Assembly (NCBI GenBank): GCA_951799425.1
Contig: OX637394.1
Location: 12,890,501 to 12,954,500 of the forward strand
DNA length: 64,000 nucleotides
Direction of reading: 5' to 3'
Origin: Ilex aquifolium
Taxonomy: Eukaryota > Streptophyta > Magnoliopsida > Aquifoliales > Aquifoliaceae
Every line of letters begins with the position of its first letter. The first letter of the stretch is position 1. The notes under the pieces were generated by a model. That model worked only from the letters and a program-made list of their open reading frames with translations. It searched no databases and had not been told where the DNA came from. A program made the position numbers and the translations under genes. Shown here piece after piece: positions 59,115-64,000 of this stretch.

Positions 59115-59999
59115 AGAGAGGTAATGCTAAGTTTTTGGTACTTATCTAGTTATGAGTCTATTTAATTATTAATGTTATATAATATTTCATTTTAATTTGT
59201 GTAGGGCATGGAAATTTGGTTGTTGAACTTGCTTGTTGTCGTGGAGGAGGAGATTTGATATCTTTCACGGAATTTTGTGAATCATGGAATTTGTAGTTGT
59301 TTGAGATTGTAGTTTGTAATATGATTGTTATTTCGGATTGTATTTATGATTTGTAAAATGGTTGTTGATGGAATTTGGATATTTTGGATTGTAGTTTGTA
59401 CTTTATAATATGGTGGTGTTATATGATATCTCTAAATATTATATTTATTTGTGTTAGTTTGTTAGTTTTATAAAGTTATATAACATCTTTAAATAAATAG
59501 GTAAATAGTTAAACGGGTGATTTACCGTGTTAAATGGGTCAAACGGGTGGTAAACAGGTAAATGGGTCAAACGAGTGGTTTACCGTGTTAACCCGACCCA
59601 ACTCAACCCGAATTGTTTAAAATTAGACGTGTTAAACGAGTCGTGTCGTGTTACCTGTTTATTAAACGGTTCGTGTTCGTGTTCGTGTTTCAATTTTTTA
59701 CCCGTTTATTAAACGTGTCGTGTACGGGTTTACATATTTTTCACCCGTCACCCGTTTAACCCGACACGTAACCGTTTGACTCGACACGTTTGACACCCCT
59801 AGTCCCGGCGGGGAGGGAGGCCGAGGCTCCTCTAGAAGTGGTACCTGTGATTGACGTCATACACGCCTGTACTGTGGAGAGACCAACATACAACGCCCTC
59901 CGAGCCGAACTGCAAAAGGTCTCGCAAGCCATGAGGGTGGAGGAAAGCAGGTGTGTGGAACAGTCGTCCAAGAAGCCTCGGCGTGATGCCGAGGCCATT

Positions 60000-60330
60000 C
60001 ATTTTTCTGACGCCGACCTGGGCGGACTAGTGCTCCCCCACGAAGACGCACTGGTGATCACCTTGCGGGTCCACAAGTATGACGTCAAAAGAATCTTGAT
60101 AGACTCAGGCAGCTCCTCCGAAGTTCTGTACGACAACCTTTTTCGCAAGATGGGATTCACCCAGAGAGATCTGAAGCCAGTGAGGACTCCCTTGATAGGG
60201 TTCAACGGTTCTAGCGCCCTCCCTCTTGGGAAGATCATCCTCACGGTTCAGGTCGGGATTGTCGCTGTCCCGGTGGAATTCATGGTTATAGATTCGGACT
60301 CGCCTTATAACGCCATCATGGGCAGGACAT
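60000..60330 (+). pseudogene. Protease region of the second Gypsy element
   Basis: Retropepsin-type pattern: KRILIDSGSSSEVLYDNLF with the DSG active-site triad, then FMVIDSDSPYNAIMGRTWLH, the second conserved block (ILGR/IMGR type). Lies immediately after the hAT insertion. Fossil. Confidence 0.88.
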
Positions 60331-60779
60331 GGCTACATGCGATGAGGGCAGTGCACTCGTCGTACCATCAGAAGATCAAGTTCCCCACCCCGAAAGGTAT
60401 TATGGAGATTCGGGGGGATCAGGCATCGTCGAAACACTGTTTTTACACCGCCATGAAGACCGGAGTCATCGGCGGAGCCCAGGAGCGTGATCCCGAGGCG
60501 GTGATGGCTAAATAGCAATTACAGTCCGGTCGGCCTGGCATGGATGAACCCATCACGGAGCCAGCCGATCGTTCCACTGAAGCCCTGATCAAAGTTTTTC
60601 TGAGCCCTGGCAACGAGGAAAGGTATTTCCTGATAGGGGAGTCGTTGAACGATGCCGAGAAGTCTGAAATGATTTCATTCCTACGTCAGAATTCCGACGT
60701 CTTCACCTGGACGCAAGCCGAGATAACGGTGGTAAGTGCCGAAATGATTACCCACTGACTTCATATTGACCCATCCTTT

Positions 60780-61335
60780 AAACTCGTAAGACAGAAGGCC
60801 CGTAGAACGACACCTCATCATGCAAGAGCCGTGGATGAAGAGGTGGAAAGGTTGCTGGAGGTAGGCTCCATTAGAGAGGTGCAATTTCTCCAGTGGTTAT
60901 CTAACACCGTGTGTGCCAAGAAAAAGGAAGGAAAGTGGCGTGTTTGCGTGGATTTCATGGATTTGAACAAAGCATTCCCCAAGAACAAAGTAGACCAAGA
61001 AAAAACAGCGTTCATTACGTCCCGAGGAATCTATTGTTACACGGTGATGCCGTTTGGGCTGAAGAATGCTAGCGCAATTTATCAACGGCTGATGAACAGG
61101 ATGTTCAAATAGTTACTCGGCGTCACTATGGAGGTCTACATCGATGACATGTTGGTCAAGAGCAAAGAGGGTTCCGACCATCTCTGGGATCTCAGGACCA
61201 CGTTTTCTATACTCCGAGGCTACGGTTTAAAGTTTAATGCCTCGAAGTGCGCTTTTGGAGGAAGCTCGGGAAAATTTTTGGGGTATTTGGGCACCCACCG
61301 AGGTATCGAGGCCAATCCTCAACAAATACTAGCTG
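60780..61335 (+). pseudogene. Reverse transcriptase region of the second Gypsy element
   Basis: Conserved blocks WRVCVDFMDLNKAFPK, YCYTVMPFGLKNASAIYQRL and the polymerase YIDDMLVKS box, then LKFNASKCAF and FLGYLGTHRGIEANPQQI. The YIDDMLVKS form is typical of the Tat lineage. Fossil. Confidence 0.9.
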
Positions 61336-61499
61336 TGCAGAACGTCCAGGCTCCGAGGACTACCAAGGATGTCCAGAAGTTAACTGGGATGTTAGCCGCC
61401 CTCAACCGATTTATTTTCAAATCTTCTGACAGGTGCAAGTCATTTTTTGCCATGCTTAAAGGGACGGTAAAGGGCTCTTGGGACGAGGAGTGTGGCTGA

Positions 61500-61810
61500 G
61501 CGTTGGAGGGGATTAAGGAGTACTTGAAATGCCCTCCAACCTTGTCCATCCCAGTGGCGAGGGAGGTGCTCAAACTCTATTTATCTGTTTCAGAAGGGTC
61601 CATTACTAGAACACTCATCAGAGAGAATGAAGGGACTCAAAAGCCCGTCTATTTCATAAGCAAGACCCTGCTCAACGCCGAAACAAGGTACTTGCTGATG
61701 GAGAAATTGGTTCTGGCATTGGTAGTCTCAACGAGGAAACTCCGACACTATTTCCAGGCGCACGTCATAGAAGTCTTGACCGATCGCCCTCTCAAGCCTA
61801 TTCTTTAGAA
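61500..61810 (+). pseudogene. Gypsy-type RNase H region of the second Gypsy element
   Basis: Blocks KPVYFISKTLLNAETRYLLM, EKLVLALVVSTRKLRHYFQA and VLTDRPLKPIL follow the reverse transcriptase and correspond to the ordinary Gypsy RNase H. Fossil. Confidence 0.8.
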
Positions 61811-61959
61811 AGGCGACATGTCGGGGATGGTCGCCAAGTGGGCTGTCGAGCTCGGTGAGTTCGAGATAAAGTACAAGCCCCGTACCTCGATCAAAGGGCA
61901 GGTCCTTGCCGATTTCATTGTCGAGTTCTCTGCGTCTGAGCCCTCACCAGAGGCGCGAC

Positions 61960-62225
61960 CATTCGATGACGACGTCTGGAACCTTCATGTTGATGGGTCC
62001 TCGAACGCAAGGAGGGCAGGGATAGGTGTAGTATTGACCAGCTCAGGAGGGTTTATAATAGAGCGAGCTATCAGATTGATGTTCAAAGCGTCTAATAATG
62101 AGGTCGTGTACGAGGCCCTGCTGGCAAGACTCGACATAGCACACTCGGTCGGGATTAGGCACCTCCGAATTTTCTGCGACTCCCAGTTAGTAGTCAATCA
62201 GATCAACGGTGATTTTGAGGTTTGA
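61960..62225 (+). pseudogene. Second (archaeal-type) RNase H of the second Gypsy element
   Basis: WNLHVDGSSNARRAGIGVVL carries the first catalytic Asp; NNEVVYEALLARLDIA (Glu) and LRIFCDSQLVVNQINGDFEV (Asp) follow. A dual RNase H arrangement is a known hallmark of the Tat lineage. Fossil. Confidence 0.85.
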
Positions 62226-62579
62226 GACAGCAGAATGAAGGCGTACCATCAAAAGGCAAAATCCAGAATGGGGAAGTTAGAAAAGGTGGAAGTCTCTCAG
62301 ATCCCAAGGGATCACAATATTCATGCTGACGCGTTAGCATGCCTAGTTTCAGCGCTGGCCTCGAAGATAACACGGCGTATCATCGTCGAAAATTGGGAAA
62401 GACCGAGTATAGAATAAACGAGAGCCGAGCAAGTATTGTCAACTCAAATACAAATGCCTTCGGGGTGGATGAGCCCCGTAATCAAATACTTAACGGAGGG
62501 AATTCTTCCCGGGGATATCAAAGAAGCCAGGAAGATCAAACTCAAAGCTCCCAGATACTGAATATCTGCCGACCATCAG

Positions 62580-63675
62580 TTGTACAGGAGATCCTTCTCG
62601 GGGTCGTATTGGCTCTGTGTCTCCGAGGACAAAGTGGAGCCACTGCTCTACGAGGTCCATGAGGGAGTATGTGGGAGCCACACGGGAGGGAGATCCCTCG
62701 CACATCGAGCAATGACTCAAGGATATTGGTGGCCATACATGCAGAAAGATGCCAAGAGTTACGTTCAGAAGTGTGACAAATGTCAGAAATTCGCTCCCAT
62801 TATCCAACAACCGGCGGGAGATTTGAACTTGTTGACGAGTCCTTGGCCGTTCTCCCAATGGGGGATGGACATTGTGGGACATCTCCCGAGGGCCCCCTCG
62901 GGCAAGAAGTTCTTATTGGTGGCTACTGATTACTTCACCAAGTGGATTGAGGCCGAGCCCTTGGGCCGTATTCGGGACATAGAAACAAAGAAATTCGTAT
63001 GACAAAGTATTATCACTCGATTTGGAATCCACCGGGCGATTATCTCAGACAATGGAACTCAATTCAATAGCGGCCCTTTTAGAGAATTCTGTTCAGAATT
63101 CGGGATACGTAATTACTATTCTGCACCGGCCTATCCCCAGAGTAATGGGCAAGCAGAGGTTTCCAACAAAACGGTGCTAGCTGGAATCAAGAAGAGGCTT
63201 GAAAAGGCAAAGGGGATGTGGACCGAGGAGCTACTCAACATCTTATGGGCTTATAGGACCACGCCGAGGACGTCAACAGGAGAAACGCCATATGTCATGA
63301 CGTACGGGGTTGAGGCCGTCATCACATTAGAAGTAGGGCTCCCGACCATACGAAGCCAAGCGTTCGAGTTGGAAGACAACGATCAGACGCTTGCTAGGGA
63401 TCTCAACCTAGCCGAAGAGAGAAGGGAACTAGCATCCATCAGAGTGGCCAAATACCAAGCGGAACTGTCAAGGCAACACCAGAAGAAGGTTCGGACAAGG
63501 AATTTCCAAGTAGGGGACCTGGTGTTTACGCAAAGCGGTGGGCGCTTCTCGGGAAGGCCCTTACAAGGTGATTGTTGTGGGGGGCACTGGCGCATACCGG
63601 TTACAGGATATGGATGGCAACGATGTAATCTGACATTGGAATGTATCAAATTTGAAGAAATATTTCAGTTAAGCT
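62580..63675 (+). pseudogene. Integrase region of the second Gypsy element
   Basis: Zinc-binding domain with H-x-H and CDKCQKF, then catalytic core blocks WPFSQWGMDIVG, IISDNGTQFNSGPFREFC, YYSAPAYPQSNGQAEVSN-type sequence and WAYRTTPRTSTGETPYVMTY, and a C-terminal region. Same layout as the integrase at 36.8-38 kb. Fossil. Confidence 0.88.
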
Positions 63676-63702
63676 GAATTTTAAGCATTGTTTCTGGTTG
63701 CG

Positions 63703-64000
63703 ACACTAACACGAACCAAGCGCTCGGTCGTTAGGGGCACGGCCCCGAGGGGTGTAAGACTCCAGCTATGGAGCAACGCCCTTAAAACACTAACACGAGC
63801 CAAGTGCTCGATCGTTAGGGGCACGACCCCGAGGGGTGTAAGACTCCAGCCATGGAGCAACACCCTCAAAACACTAACACGAGCCAAGCGCTCGGTCGTT
63901 AGGGGCACGGCCCCGAGGGGTGTAAGACTCCAGCCTTGGAGCAACACCTTCAAAACACTAACACGAGCCAAGCGCTCGGTCGTTAGGGGCACGACCCCGA
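63703..64000. repeat. 84-bp tandem repeat after integrase, at least 3.5 copies
   Basis: Units begin ACACTAACACGAGCCAAGCG at about 63703, 63787, 63871 and 63955, a constant 84-bp step. Each contains GTTAGGGGCACG-CCCCGAGG and AAGACTCCAGCC-TGGAGCAAC. The array runs off the window end and replaces the usual 3' untranslated part of the second Gypsy element. Confidence 0.95.

Larger units (their letters stand above)
55248..59801 (+). mobile_element. hAT DNA transposon with transposase gene, 4554 bp, inserted in Gypsy element
   Basis: Left terminus TAGGCCTGTCAAA, right terminus TTTGACACCCCTA. The flanks GTCCTAGC (55240-55247) and GTCCCGGC (59802-59809) agree at 6 of 8 positions, an aged 8-bp target duplication. 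Subterminal zones on both sides repeat CCCGTTTAA, ACACGACACG and GTTTAATAAACG words. The transposase gene lies in the same orientation as the Gypsy host. Related copies are at 43681-44407 and 30190-30367. Confidence 0.93.
52960..64000 (+). mobile_element. Ty3/Gypsy LTR retrotransposon, Tat lineage, continues past window end
   Basis: Order of parts: 5' LTR (about 52960-53675, TATAAATA at about 53465), primer-binding-like TTGGTGCCGTCTGTGGG (from 53678), gag, protease, reverse transcriptase, RNase H, a second RNase H-type domain, integrase and a 3' tandem repeat; the 3' LTR lies beyond the window. GC content is much higher than the surroundings. A 4.55-kb hAT element is inserted between gag and protease. 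Coding part is broken, with several breaks in addition to the insertion, but all domains are readable, so it is younger than the element at 34 kb. No LTR pair is available for dating. Confidence 0.92.

Overview
The window is nuclear DNA of a flowering plant, most likely a eudicot. Genes have short exons and GT-AG introns, intergenic DNA is AT-rich, and plant-specific families are present: a CSLA mannan synthase, an At4g22758-like protein and a DEMETER-like glycosylase relic. Three host protein genes look usable: the 3' part of a CSLA glucomannan synthase gene (1-5886, +), a complete U2AF small-subunit splicing factor gene (14154-18052, +) and a two-exon gene for an uncharacterised At4g22758-like protein (22688-23390, -). 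One tRNA-Leu(UAA) lies at 11667-11748 (-).

Layout. 1-6.4 kb: CSLA. 6.4-13.9 kb: intergenic DNA with a Tourist-like MITE, a hAT MITE, interleaved inverted repeats, the tRNA and an LTR-like Gypsy remnant. 13.9-20.6 kb: U2AF35, with two decayed copies of its own exon 1 and two small transposons inside intron 1. 20.6-25.5 kb: a LINE-type RNase H scrap, the At4g22758-like gene and a Mutator-like MITE with a 9-bp target duplication. 25.7-27.7 kb: three head-to-tail Helitrons, each filled with a different CCA/CCG triplet array. 28-34 kb: intergenic DNA with a G-quadruplex-like tract, hAT scraps, and a SINE that carries a perfect 18-bp target duplication and has itself been entered by a hAT MITE. 34-39.4 kb: an old, broken Tat-lineage Gypsy element. 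39.4-46.6 kb: a decayed DEMETER/ROS1-like 5-methylcytosine DNA glycosylase gene that keeps its introns and is split by a hAT derivative. 46.6-52.9 kb: a 220-bp tandem repeat entered by a MITE, a second type of Helitron and a foldback element. 53-64 kb: a second Tat-lineage Gypsy element, still open at the window end, into which a nearly whole 4.55-kb hAT transposon with its transposase gene has jumped.

The host genes do unrelated jobs (cell-wall mannan synthesis, 3' splice-site recognition, unknown) and there is no sign of a cluster. I see no new enzymatic or defence system. What stands out is the layered transposon record, the DNA-demethylase relic lying directly against a Gypsy remnant, and the matching autonomous and non-autonomous members of one hAT family. 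Ends of transposons are exact where a target duplication is quoted and approximate elsewhere. Element families were assigned by reading termini and protein motifs, not by database search.
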